From contig JAHKAL010000078.1 in the NCBI GenBank assembly GCA_018826545.1, positions 1-22,785 on the forward strand: 22,785 nt of DNA, read 5' to 3'. The stretch is from Patescibacteria group bacterium (GTDB lineage: Bacteria > Patescibacteriota > Microgenomatia > UBA8517). The position numbers and the translations under genes were made by a program. Positions within the stretch are counted from its first letter, which is position 1. Each line of letters starts with the position of its first letter. The notes beneath the pieces were generated by a model. That model was not told the origin of the DNA. It saw only the letters and a program-made list of their open reading frames with translations, and did not search any database. Of this stretch, positions 1 to 6,925 are shown piece after piece.

Positions 1-573
1 AACAACAATCTTATTTTTATCCTTCAGTTGGTATTTAGTATTAAATTTAAAAGCGTTTTTAATATTTTCTTCTCTTTCTTTTTTAGTTAGATTTGTTTGA
101 AATTCTGTGTTTTTACTCCTTACTAAAATATCGGGTAAATATTTCCAATCAAGGTGCTCACTAAGTCTTTTGGCAATTTCTTCCGATTGATTAAATCCTC
201 TAAAAAACTGTCTTTTTTTGTGGAGAGGTACTGAAGTCAGAATTACGTTTTTTCCAAAATCTATTTTTTTCTGCTGAATCTTTTTGTAAATTACATTCGA
301 TAATTCATTTGAAATATCTAAAACAAATTTATACTTCAAAGCCAAAATTGCTTTTCTTATTACTCCTTCGTATTCCCAAAGACTAATAAGCTGATCCAGC
401 TTTTGTTTCTTTTTACAATTTGGATGAGTTTTTCCCTCAAATGAAGGTTTATTACAATACGGACAAGAAAAGTATGAGGGTCTCACTTTTTTAACACATT
501 TATCACAAATATAACCTCCACTTTTACCACACTCAAGGCATTTTTTGGGATAAAAAAGATCTAATATATTCAT
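1..573 (-). CDS. comF: ComF-family phosphoribosyltransferase-like protein, partial (3' end missing)
   Basis: An open frame of 191 codons runs from an ATG at 573 to base 1 without a stop. The N-terminus holds a zinc-ribbon-like set of cysteines (CLECG near residue 12, ICDKC near 22, CPYC near 37, and a further cysteine near 53). The PRTase core follows, with a segment reading SVPLHKKRQFFRGFNQSEEIA typical of ComFC/GntX proteins. The window ends just where the PRPP-binding loop (VDDVxTTG in this family) should follow KIVVV, so the catalytic loop cannot be checked. ComFC proteins take part in natural DNA uptake in some Firmicutes and Gammaproteobacteria, and many bacteria carry a homologue of unclear role. 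It lies back to back with smpB over a 20-bp gap. The family call is confident; a competence role is only suggested. Confidence 0.85.
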   Translation of the reverse strand, partial: MNILDLFYPKKCLECGKSGGYICDKCVKKVRPSYFSCPYCNKPSFEGKTHPNCKKKQKLDQLISLWEYEGVIRKAILALKYKFVLDISNELSNVIYKKIQQKKIDFGKNVILTSVPLHKKRQFFRGFNQSEEIAKRLSEHLDWKYLPDILVRSKNTEFQTNLTKKEREENIKNAFKFNTKYQLKDKNKIVV

Positions 574-579
574 CTGATG

Positions 580-585
580 TAAAAT
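580..585 (+). promoter_or_regulatory. Putative -10 element of smpB
   Basis: TAAAAT (5 of 6 to consensus) lies 8 nt before the smpB ATG and no Shine-Dalgarno sequence is present. No clear -35 box is seen in the upstream comF coding sequence. The position matches other -10-like boxes in the window, where transcription would start at or just before the start codon. Confidence 0.3.
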
Positions 586-588
586 ATA
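583..588 (-). promoter_or_regulatory. Putative -10 element of the comF-like gene
   Basis: Read on the minus strand, TATATT (5 of 6 to TATAAT) lies 9 nt before the start codon at 573. No good -35 hexamer is visible at the expected distance. It overlaps the proposed smpB -10 on the other strand. If used, the mRNA would be nearly leaderless. Confidence 0.3.
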
Positions 589-593
589 AATGT

Positions 594-1025
594 ATGAAAA
601 TAATAAATAAAAAAGCTAACTATCAATATAAACTTGAAAGTAAACGTTTTGAAGCAGGAATTGCCCTTTCAGGAGGGGAAGTAAAGGCTGTCAGAAACGG
701 TAGGGGTGATATTTCTCAATCATATGCAAAGGTATTAAATGGTGAAATCTATTTAATCAATGCCAATCTTCCAGTACTTGGTGCAAAAGCATCTCCAACT
801 AGAAGCAGAAAACTGCTTCTACATAAAAATGAGATAGTTTCAATTATAACCAAGGCAAAGCAACAAAAATTGACTCTGATCCCTACTAAACTGTATACTA
901 AGGGCCGCCTTATTAAGGCTGAGTTGGCCTTAGGTAAGAGCAAAAAAAAGTACGAAAAAAGAGAGTCAATCAAAAAAAAGGATATAGAAAGACAGATTGA
1001 ACAAGAGTTTAGAATCAAGTTATAA
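594..1025 (+). CDS. smpB: SsrA-binding protein SmpB
   Basis: This 143-residue protein has the full SmpB signature: NKKANYQYKLESKRFEAGIALSGGEVKAVRNG at the N-terminus, then YLINANLP, then the RKLLLHKNEI segment, LIPTKLY, KGRLIKAELALGKSKKKYEKRES, and a lysine/arginine-rich tail ending near KKKDIERQIE. SmpB binds the tRNA-like domain of tmRNA and brings it with EF-Tu to stalled ribosomes for trans-translation. The length is close to the usual 145-160 residues. Its stop codon lies 2 bp before the mature 5' end of the tmRNA gene, so the two partners are probably co-transcribed and the tmRNA cut from the joint transcript. The start is the first methionine after the divergent comF gene. Confidence 0.97.
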   Translation: MKIINKKANYQYKLESKRFEAGIALSGGEVKAVRNGRGDISQSYAKVLNGEIYLINANLPVLGAKASPTRSRKLLLHKNEIVSIITKAKQQKLTLIPTKLYTKGRLIKAELALGKSKKKYEKRESIKKKDIERQIEQEFRIKL

Positions 1026-1027
1026 AT

Positions 1028-1385
1028 GGGGACGATCGGTTTCGACGGAAAGCACTTTAAAAGACTGCAAGCCGAGTTTGACTAGTACTCGTAAAACATA
1101 AGTCAAAAATCAAGCGTCAATACAAATAATTACGCTGTAGCCTGCGCCTAAAAACGAATGGTTACTGTCTTTTACATACGTTTCTCAACCGTTGTAAATA
1201 GGCATAAACCTGTTGAGATAGAATAATAACTTTGGTTTATGGTTAATATTCAAAACTTTTTTAAACCTTATTTTTGACATTCCTTGTTAATTGGGTAGTT
1301 AAAAAGAAAATTAATAATTAACTAAGCTTGTAGTAGTTTTTTAGTAGTCGTTTTTCGGACGAGGGTTCGATTCCCTCCGTCTCCA
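1028..1385 (+). ncRNA. ssrA: Transfer-messenger RNA (tmRNA)
   Basis: The 5' end GGGGACG (1028-1034) pairs with CGTCTCC (1378-1384) as the 7-bp acceptor stem with one G-U pair. It is followed by the conserved ATCGGTTTCGACGG. The T arm is GAGGG-TTCGATT-CCCTC (1361-1377). A long helix P2 can form between about 1050-1073 and 1325-1346. CGAGT/ACTCG (1073-1077 with 1087-1091) gives the first pseudoknot stem. The tag frame is about 1113-1148, ending at TAA 1149-1151, and reads (S)VNTNNYAVACA; the resume codon is AGC or GTC and cannot be fixed by eye. CCA is not encoded after the discriminator A (bases 1386-1388 are CAA), so it must be added. The molecule is a one-piece tmRNA of about 358 nt. Confidence 0.95.
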
Positions 1386-1466
1386 CAAATAGCCTTGAAC
1401 AAATAGTAACTCTATTAAAATAAGAAAGTTTTCGGTCGAGGAAAATACAACGGAAACTAAAAAATA

Positions 1467-1495
1467 TTGACAATATCTGGTACAATAGTTACTCT
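1467..1495 (+). promoter_or_regulatory. Promoter of the DUF3467/toxin-antitoxin genes
   Basis: A perfect -35 TTGACA (1467-1472) is followed after 17 bp by TACTCT (1490-1495), 7 nt before the ATG at 1503. An alternative is the extended -10 TGGTACAAT (1478-1486), which matches consensus better but has no -35 at normal spacing. Either would give a leader of at most about 10 nt. The 117-bp gap from 1386 to 1502 otherwise shows nothing I can identify. Confidence 0.5.
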
Positions 1496-1502
1496 AAACT
1501 AA

Positions 1503-1796
1503 ATGGTAGACAAAAATCAAAAAACAAACCCCATAAACATAACTATTAAAACAGATACCGTTTTAGGTTCATCTTATGCTCAAATGATAGGAGTTGTAAT
1601 TACAGATAACGACTTTACCCTAGAGTTTGCATATTTAAACCCTCGACCGGGTAACAAAGAAGCTCATGTAGTTTCAAGAGTAACATTACCCCGCGCAGCA
1701 GCGGAAGGACTAGTAAACACAATTCTCACTACAATTAAAGAACACGAAGCCAAGAAAAAAGGAGGAAATAAAAATGGTTTACGCAATACCAATTAG
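1503..1796 (+). CDS. DUF3467-like protein
   Basis: This is a 97-residue soluble protein. The middle matches the pattern of DUF3467 proteins: a short strand with GVVITDNDFTLEFAYLNPRPG, then VVSRVTLPRAAAEGLVNTI and a final helix IKEHEAKKK. DUF3467 members are small bacterial proteins of unknown function, often about 90-110 residues. No catalytic motif is visible. The gene is preceded by the window's best -35 box and no ribosome-binding site. Its last 23 bp overlap the next gene, and its lysine/glycine-rich 3' end (AAAAAAGGAGG) doubles as that gene's Shine-Dalgarno sequence, so translation of the two may be linked. The family call is by sequence pattern. Confidence 0.75.
   Translation: MVDKNQKTNPINITIKTDTVLGSSYAQMIGVVITDNDFTLEFAYLNPRPGNKEAHVVSRVTLPRAAAEGLVNTILTTIKEHEAKKKGGNKNGLRNTN
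1760..1765 (+). promoter_or_regulatory. Strong Shine-Dalgarno sequence for the putative antitoxin
   Basis: AGGAGG lies 8 nt before the ATG at 1774, inside the end of the DUF3467-like gene. It is the clearest ribosome-binding site in the window, where nearly all other starts have none. It decides the start of the downstream gene and would favour high antitoxin translation. Confidence 0.75.
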
Positions 1797-2022
1797 TGCG
1801 CCAATTAGTTCCTACGGAGAGGTTAATCTTATTGAAAAAACCAGTGTTACACCCGCTTTTGTTGGTTCAAATGATGGTGAGGCACTATTATTTATGGAAA
1901 CGTTTTCTTTTCCAAACTTGAAAAAGATGAAGGCTTCACTAAAAAAGGAAAAATACTCTACTGAGGAGATAAACGAAATAATTTTAGGATTAAAAACACT
2001 TCCAGAATATAAACGTGGTTAA
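1774..2022 (+). CDS. Putative antitoxin of a RelE/ParE-type toxin-antitoxin pair
   Basis: This 82-residue protein has no recognised family. It has a proline/isoleucine-rich start (MVYAIPISAPISSYGE), a central strand-like stretch (EALLFMETFSFPNLKKMK), and a C-terminal basic/helical segment (KKEKYSTEEINEIILGLK). The antitoxin call rests on position: it lies directly before, and overlaps by 8 bp, a RelE/ParE-like toxin gene, and its size is right. It has the window's only strong Shine-Dalgarno sequence. No clear DNA-binding helix-turn-helix or ribbon-helix-helix is visible, so autoregulation cannot be claimed. It could instead be a small protein of unrelated function in the same operon. Confidence 0.55.
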   Translation: MVYAIPISAPISSYGEVNLIEKTSVTPAFVGSNDGEALLFMETFSFPNLKKMKASLKKEKYSTEEINEIILGLKTLPEYKRG

Positions 2023-2260
2023 TGTTGAAATTACGGAATACGCTAAAAAGAAGGCCAAAAAATATCAAGTCTTAAAACAACTTGATAAACAAGTAAAATT
2101 TCTTGCTAAAAATCCTCGACATCCATCCCTAAAATTACAACCACTAGTAGAATCTAATAAGGAAATTTGGAAGTTTCGGATTACTAAAAATTACTGGGGG
2201 TTAGTCGAAAAGATTTATTGTAATTTAAGAGTACATGATGTTATAAAACACTTAAAATGA
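2015..2260 (+). CDS. RelE/ParE-like toxin
   Basis: This 81-residue basic protein shows the RelE/ParE fold pattern: N-terminal helices with ITEYAKKKAKKYQ, the phrase FLAKNPRHPSLKLQPL, then IWKFRITKNYWGLVEKI and NLRVHDVIKHL at the end. RelE-type members cut mRNA on the ribosome, while ParE-type members poison DNA gyrase; the sequence does not decide between them. The start is GTG: no in-frame ATG is available, and stops occur in frame just upstream (1991-1993). The gene overlaps the putative antitoxin by 8 bp, a usual toxin-antitoxin layout implying translational coupling. The 76-bp gap after it, before the convergent gene at 2337, shows no clear terminator. Confidence 0.75.
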   Translation: MVNVEITEYAKKKAKKYQVLKQLDKQVKFLAKNPRHPSLKLQPLVESNKEIWKFRITKNYWGLVEKIYCNLRVHDVIKHLK

Positions 2261-2336
2261 AGTCCTCCGTTACTATATCTTTTTAGCAAATAATCAACCT
2301 TAAGTTTAAAACGAAAAGTTTGATCTGATTAAAAAC

Positions 2337-4208
2337 CTATAAATCCAAAGAATAGAGTTTATCTCCTGTCAGAAGAATTATTTTCCCTTCCTCTTCAGTA
2401 ACCATAAAATCCTTTGCTTCACTTATTGCATCAGCATAGTATTGAGATACAAAATTTGCTTCTTTATCAAAAACCACTATTCTTTTCTGAGTTTTATCCA
2501 TTACATATAAATTATTTAGATCCTCATTTGTATAAAAACTATCTAATGAAGTTAATTTGGGACTCTCCCCTGAAAAGTTAAAGTTTACTGGATTTCCAAG
2601 AGTAAATTTATTAATTTTACCTGATGAAGTTAAAATCCAAATAGATCCATCAATTGCTATCTTTTTAACTAAGGAGAAGTCTGTTTCAACACCAGGTGCA
2701 AGCCATTTTGATTTTTCAGAAAAAGTTCCATCATCTCCAATAAATCTCCAAATCATATTTTGGTTCTTTTCCAATAGATAAATATTTCCAGCATAGGCTT
2801 CAAGCAATACTTCTCCATCCCAGTCTTTTTCTATTCTTTTATCCCTTTTAGTATTGACTAGATAAATTCCATCATTTTCCAGAAGATAAATATCATCTTC
2901 ATAAGCCGTCATTTGATTTACCGAATCTATCCTATCAGGTCCCGCTACTACTTGAGTTTTTTTGGTATCCAAAGCCAAAGAAACAACTTTTTTGGAATTT
3001 TTATCTAAAATAAATAGTTTTCCTAAAGAATAAGAAAGATTATCACCCGAAAAGCCACTGGAAAGAAGAGACAGATCTATAAAGAGATTTGCATCTTTTT
3101 TATATTCTCCTAATATTTCTCCTTTTTTAAGGTTCATATCTTCCAAAAGTTTATCCAAATCATTATCACTAACTCCTTCAGCTTTTATTGTATTTGCAGT
3201 CTCATACGCTTCTCTAAATATTTCTCTTGCTTTGGTTGGCTCTAAACTAAATAAAGATATCGATTCTAAATATTTTTGGTTTGCATCAGTTAATCTTCCT
3301 AAGTATTTTTCCTTTTGGTCATTTAGTCTTTTTTGTCTTATCCCAAAACCAATACTTACTATTAAAAGGATTAATAAAATTGAACCAACAGATAAAGTAG
3401 TTCTTTTCTTTTCAGGAAGTTCTTCTTCCAAATTCCCTTTTACATAAATCTTTCTTTGAGGTAGTTTTTTAGTTAAAGAGAAATTTAATTTTGAAAAAAA
3501 TGAAGATATCTTTTCTGAAACACCTTTGACATCTTTCGTAAAATCTTTTTTAGCTTGTTTTTGGACACTTACTTCAGGAAAAAATTTATCCTTTTTTAAA
3601 AACTTTAATATTACAACTCCAACATTTCCTTTTTCTTTTCCTGATAAATATGAATTAAGAGTTTCTGCAGATTCTTCTATGTTTCCTTTTTCCAACGATT
3701 CTTTAATAAATCCATCAGTTAGCCCCACAAAAAACTCTTTAGATCCTAGAAAAAGTATGTCTTTATCTTCTGGATAGCCCGAAGCATCTGTAACTTCCTT
3801 CTCTTTACTTTGGAGAATTTTTGCAAACATTCCTTTTCGAAATATTGCAACTTGGGACCCTCCACCTGCAGCTGAATAAATAACATTATCAATCAGAGAA
3901 ACTGCAGCAATCTCAATATCTCCCCAAGTGGGAGAAAATTCATTAATAACTTTTTCTATAGCACCTTTAAGACAGTTAAATGGAGTTTCTTCTAATTTGC
4001 CAAAGTACTCTTCATGGAGTCTGGTTAAAATTTCTCGTCCTGCTGATACTTTATCTACTCCTTCATCTTCTCTACTTGTCGCAATCACGGCAAATAAATG
4101 TCCTCTTTTTTCAAATTGTTTGGGGTCCTCAGGTTTATAATCATAGGCTTGAGACCAACCGGGCAAGGTTGGATTTCCGGTTAATTTTGCTGAAGAAATT
4201 TCAAGCAT
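2337..4208 (-). CDS. PP2C-like (PPM) domain membrane protein with C-terminal propeller-like region
   Basis: This 623-residue protein has three parts. Residues about 1-205 look like a PPM/PP2C serine-threonine phosphatase domain: IEIAAVSLIDNVIYSAAGGGSQVAIFRKG (98-126) and FFVGLTDGFIKESL (159-172, with T-D-G at 164-166). A basic linker leads to one membrane helix (about 272-291, GSILLILLIVSIGFGI). Residues 300-370 are a charged helical segment. The rest, to 623, has repeated short strands of NHL/beta-propeller character (for example DDIYLLENDGIYLVNT, NNLYVMDKTQKRIVVFDKEANF). The N-terminal Asp-Gly metal motif of true PP2C enzymes is replaced by VIATSRED (41-48), so activity is doubtful. The topology suggests a cytoplasmic phosphatase-like domain with an outside sensor. 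It follows the small membrane protein gene by 33 bp. Confidence 0.7.
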   Translation of the reverse strand: MLEISSAKLTGNPTLPGWSQAYDYKPEDPKQFEKRGHLFAVIATSREDEGVDKVSAGREILTRLHEEYFGKLEETPFNCLKGAIEKVINEFSPTWGDIEIAAVSLIDNVIYSAAGGGSQVAIFRKGMFAKILQSKEKEVTDASGYPEDKDILFLGSKEFFVGLTDGFIKESLEKGNIEESAETLNSYLSGKEKGNVGVVILKFLKKDKFFPEVSVQKQAKKDFTKDVKGVSEKISSFFSKLNFSLTKKLPQRKIYVKGNLEEELPEKKRTTLSVGSILLILLIVSIGFGIRQKRLNDQKEKYLGRLTDANQKYLESISLFSLEPTKAREIFREAYETANTIKAEGVSDNDLDKLLEDMNLKKGEILGEYKKDANLFIDLSLLSSGFSGDNLSYSLGKLFILDKNSKKVVSLALDTKKTQVVAGPDRIDSVNQMTAYEDDIYLLENDGIYLVNTKRDKRIEKDWDGEVLLEAYAGNIYLLEKNQNMIWRFIGDDGTFSEKSKWLAPGVETDFSLVKKIAIDGSIWILTSSGKINKFTLGNPVNFNFSGESPKLTSLDSFYTNEDLNNLYVMDKTQKRIVVFDKEANFVSQYYADAISEAKDFMVTEEEGKIILLTGDKLYSLDL

Positions 4209-4241
4209 ATTTTAATTAGTCCTAAAACGAAAAAAACAGTT

Positions 4242-4466
4242 TTAAAGAATTAGTAAAGCAAATATAAAAACTGCAATTGTAAACATAAGATGCAAATAAG
4301 AAAGAGTTTTAGCTATTGCCTCATATCCTAATTGGAGAGTATTGGTCATTAATTTAACTTGCCTTACAACAACAAATCCAAAAACAACATACATTGCTAT
4401 ACCAAAAAGAATAAATCCTTTTGCTATTCCCCAAGTTGGAAAATTAGGAAAAATAACTTGTCCCAT
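4242..4466 (-). CDS. Small two-helix membrane protein (DUF5657-like)
   Basis: This 74-residue protein has a hydrophobic helix at about 13-34 (IAKGFILFGIAMYVVFGFVV), a short loop RQVKLMTNTLQL, and a second helix at about 54-74. I recall the DUF5657 family of candidate phyla as having this size and pattern, but this is not a firm match. Its ATG directly follows the stop codon of the PH-domain gene with no gap, so translational coupling is likely. A GAAGGGAG stretch about 10 nt before the ATG could act as a weak ribosome-binding site. No function is known. Confidence 0.65.
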   Translation of the reverse strand: MGQVIFPNFPTWGIAKGFILFGIAMYVVFGFVVVRQVKLMTNTLQLGYEAIAKTLSYLHLMFTIAVFIFALLIL

Positions 4467-5144
4467 TTATCTAACTCTCCCTTCTATGGCTTCTTGTTTT
4501 TCTTCAATCATCAAATCCTGCAAAAGTTTTACTACTTTATCAGGTTTTGGAACTGCTAGAAATTCAAAATTTGGTTTTTCTGCAGCGGTTTGGATAAATA
4601 CATCACCATAATTAAAAACAGTTCTAGTAACTCCTCCCATCCTGTAACTTACATCTTGGATTCTTTCAATTTCTGCAGAAGAAATATCTTTATAAATTAA
4701 ATTGTAAAAATCCACATCAATAATTCTCTCATCCGTAATGATGTAAACATTAAAATACCAAGTTAATATATTTTCGAGCACAAAAGATGTAGTAATTAAA
4801 TACCAGCCTAGAATTGCAATAAATCTGTAATTGCCTGGTAGAAAATCCAAAATTGGAAAACTTTTTAGAGCTACTGGAGCAAAAATCATAACAATACTAA
4901 CTAAAATCCATTTTATATTTGTAATAGGGTGCATCCTCAAAAGAAGCTCTATCTTTTCTTTCTTATCTTTTATCTCAAAGTCAACCCCTTTTGGATTTCT
5001 TAAATATGAAGCAATTAAACTTTTTTTGTCTTTTTTTATTAAAGTCTTTCCTAATATTTCTTTTACTTCTTTTTCAACTGGAGTATTTTCTTTCACTTTC
5101 TTTTTTTCTTCCTTTTTTTCCTCTGATATAAATATGTCTGGCAT
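4467..5144 (-). CDS. PH-domain (YdbS-like) membrane protein
   Basis: This 225-residue protein begins with a lysine/glutamate-rich cytoplasmic tail (residues 8-45). Two membrane helices follow at about 78-98 and 106-128. After them comes a bacterial PH domain (bPH_2): WYFNVYIITDERIIDVDFYN, then ISSAEIERIQDVSYRMGG and TVFNYGDVFIQTA. Proteins of this type (YdbS/YdbT-like) occur widely in bacteria; their molecular role is not well settled. It is the first gene of a minus-strand cluster with the two-helix protein and the PP2C-like protein, suggesting an envelope stress or signalling unit. A good promoter lies 9 nt upstream of the start. Confidence 0.8.
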   Translation of the reverse strand: MPDIFISEEKKEEKKKVKENTPVEKEVKEILGKTLIKKDKKSLIASYLRNPKGVDFEIKDKKEKIELLLRMHPITNIKWILVSIVMIFAPVALKSFPILDFLPGNYRFIAILGWYLITTSFVLENILTWYFNVYIITDERIIDVDFYNLIYKDISSAEIERIQDVSYRMGGVTRTVFNYGDVFIQTAAEKPNFEFLAVPKPDKVVKLLQDLMIEEKQEAIEGRVR

Positions 5145-5153
5145 CCTAGGCTG

Positions 5154-5181
5154 ATTATATACGAAAAGATATTAAAAACAA
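5154..5181 (-). promoter_or_regulatory. Promoter of the PH-protein cluster
   Basis: Read on the minus strand, TTGTTT (5181-5176) and a perfect -10 TATAAT (5159-5154) are separated by 16 bp. The -10 ends 9 nt before the ATG at 5144, so the start codon would lie near the first transcribed base. It stands in the 44-bp gap after the SpoIID-like gene and gives the three-gene cluster its own start. Confidence 0.55.
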
Positions 5182-5188
5182 AAAATTT

Positions 5189-6871
5189 TTATTTCTTTTC
5201 GATGTTAAAGAAAGCAAATCCTTTTTGTGGAATCATTAAATAACCGGGAGCTCTAAGGTTGAAGGCTTGTTTAAATTCATCTCCTGACAAACTTATACTT
5301 CCATTAATAGTCACTGTTGATGTTGTCCCGTTTCCTTGCTGTACTGAAACTGAATTAGCCGAACCTGTTCCACCATAAGAAGCTGCAACATTTCTTAATT
5401 CATCATGACTATATGGGTTTCCTCCCCAACAAGAAGTTGTTACAGGAGAAATCCTATCATCCCCATCTGTGTTCTTTAAAACCAATGCTGCATTTACAAT
5501 ATCAGCTAGTTCAGTTGAAGTTAACCAGGGATTGCTTCTTCCACACTTAGCACTTGAAGGACTATACCCCTCGGTGTACCAAGCTTTATACACCCAAGGG
5601 GAACCACCAATTTTTTCATATGTTTTATCCAAAAAACTTCCTCCTCCAGATCCATCAGTTGTATCCCATCCCATGGTAGAAATATAACCTCCTGTTGTTG
5701 AAGAGTAGTAGGTGACAACATCTTCTAAAACCTCTCCTCTGGTCTCTTCAACTGCTTGTCTCCAACTGGAAGGAGGACTATCGGCTTTACTCTTTCTAAA
5801 AACCTGACAACCTTCATCTACACAAATAGTTTTTCCTTCAACTTTATATCTATAAGCATAAGTTCTTGCAGCAACTGCTTGAGCTTTTAGAGCATCTATG
5901 TGCCAACTTGAGGGCATTTCTGCAATTCCCAAAAGATAATAACTTTCAAAGTCCAAGTTTCCATAACCCTCAACACTTATTGTTCCTCCCGTGTCTTTTT
6001 TAACAGGAGTTTTTCCATAATACACATTAAGAATAGAGCTATAGTTTTGTCCATTATTAGCTCTTCCTCTAGCTCCGTATTGACTCATCCCTTTTCTGTG
6101 GGTATATGCACCAAAAGAAAAAACTGCAAAATATCCTGAAGGTGCAGCTTCTCTGAATCCTTTAATAGATGCATAATAATCATCAGCCAAATCACTGTCT
6201 CCGACACTTGCAATAAAACTTCCGCTTTTTGCAGCCAAAATGGATTCCTGTTTTGCAGAAAGTGAAGAAATATAAGTTTCAACTTTATCAACTTCTCCAG
6301 CTAAGGTTTTTTCTTTATCAGAAACTTGTTTTTGCAAAGAAGCCAATGAACTTTTGGATTTTTCTAAAGTATCTTTGTCTTCTTTTAATTTAGATAAATC
6401 ATTTGCATATTCTTCCATTAGTTTTCTATCTTCATCGGCAGCTTTTTGTCTAAAGGTCAGTTCTCTAAAAGCAGTTGATGCATTATCGGAAGATAAAAAA
6501 GGCAAGATCGGATCATATAGTCTTAAAGATTTATATTGATTGACTGTCTTTTCTTCAAATATCTTTCTTGTATACGCTAATTCTTCTTCTCTCGAGACAA
6601 TATCCGATTCAAACTTTTTAAGTTGCGATTGAATATTGGTTATTTTTTTACTAATTTCTGTAATTTGAGTTCTTAAACCTGCTAAATCTTCTTTATTCTT
6701 CTCATGTGCGGGAAGTCTGGCGTCCATTTCTCTTTGAATTTCTGCTAACTGACAATCCCAAGCATCCGGGGCACAACTCTGAGCTGAAATAAATCCAACA
6801 GATTTAAGAAATAAAAAGAAGGAAAAGAAAAGAATAAAAATAAGCAATATATCTGTAAAATATTTTTTCAT
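5189..6871 (-). CDS. Secreted coiled-coil protein with SpoIID/LytB lytic transglycosylase-like domain
   Basis: This 560-residue protein starts with a basic/hydrophobic signal or anchor segment (6-30, ending ISAQ). Residues about 42-215 are a long heptad-rich coiled coil of the type seen in PcsB/EnvC-like proteins. The SpoIID/LytB domain follows: FSFGAYTHRKGMSQYGARG (251-269), then YLLGIAEMPSSW (312-323) and ALKAQAVAARTYAY (327-340). Glu318 corresponds to the catalytic acid of SpoIID, which cuts peptidoglycan glycan chains. A typical YYSSTTGGYIS stretch lies at 388-398. The C-terminus (about 505-560) is Ser/Thr/Gly-rich, then a small domain ending FAFFNIEKK. The gene is divergent from the T4SS locus across 63 bp, so it may help wall remodelling for that system, but its own promoter argues for a general role. 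Confidence 0.85.
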   Translation of the reverse strand: MKKYFTDILLIFILFFSFFLFLKSVGFISAQSCAPDAWDCQLAEIQREMDARLPAHEKNKEDLAGLRTQITEISKKITNIQSQLKKFESDIVSREEELAYTRKIFEEKTVNQYKSLRLYDPILPFLSSDNASTAFRELTFRQKAADEDRKLMEEYANDLSKLKEDKDTLEKSKSSLASLQKQVSDKEKTLAGEVDKVETYISSLSAKQESILAAKSGSFIASVGDSDLADDYYASIKGFREAAPSGYFAVFSFGAYTHRKGMSQYGARGRANNGQNYSSILNVYYGKTPVKKDTGGTISVEGYGNLDFESYYLLGIAEMPSSWHIDALKAQAVAARTYAYRYKVEGKTICVDEGCQVFRKSKADSPPSSWRQAVEETRGEVLEDVVTYYSSTTGGYISTMGWDTTDGSGGGSFLDKTYEKIGGSPWVYKAWYTEGYSPSSAKCGRSNPWLTSTELADIVNAALVLKNTDGDDRISPVTTSCWGGNPYSHDELRNVAASYGGTGSANSVSVQQGNGTTSTVTINGSISLSGDEFKQAFNLRAPGYLMIPQKGFAFFNIEKK

Positions 6872-6885
6872 TTTAGGTCAAATCT

Positions 6886-6894
6886 ATTATAGCA
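6886..6894 (-). promoter_or_regulatory. Extended -10 promoter of the SpoIID-like gene
   Basis: The minus strand reads TGCTATAAT, a perfect extended -10, ending 14 nt before the ATG at 6871. No good -35 is present, as expected for extended -10 promoters. The leader would be about 7 nt with no ribosome-binding site. Confidence 0.5.
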
Positions 6895-6896
6895 AC

Positions 6897-6925
6897 TTGT
6901 AGAGAGTCTTCCTTTGAAATAAAAT
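6897..6925 (+). promoter_or_regulatory. Putative promoter of the T4SS pilin operon
   Basis: TTGTAG (6897-6902) and TAAAAT (6920-6925) are spaced by 17 bp. The -10 ends 9 nt before the ATG at 6935, again predicting an almost leaderless mRNA. It lies next to the divergent SpoIID-gene promoter, so the two could be co-regulated. Confidence 0.45.

Noticed and set aside
1105..1140. Alternative tmRNA tag frame starting at AAA 1105
   Set aside because: It reads KNQASIQIITL before TAG and lacks the conserved Tyr-Ala ending. The frame ending NNYAVACA matches known tag design.
1386..1466. Terminator hairpin after the tmRNA (TTTTC...GAAAA near 1427-1446)
   Set aside because: Only a weak A/T stem with a loose loop and no T-run; not convincing as a terminator.
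1467..1486. TTGACA paired with TACAAT as a single promoter
   Set aside because: Only 8 bp separate them, far too short for a sigma-70 type promoter. TTGACA pairs better with TACTCT at 1490-1495 (17 bp), or TGGTACAAT works alone as an extended -10.
2261..2336. Bidirectional terminator between the convergent toxin and PP2C-like genes
   Set aside because: The repeated AAGTTT stretches are direct and not inverted, and I found no GC-rich stem followed by a T-run on either strand.
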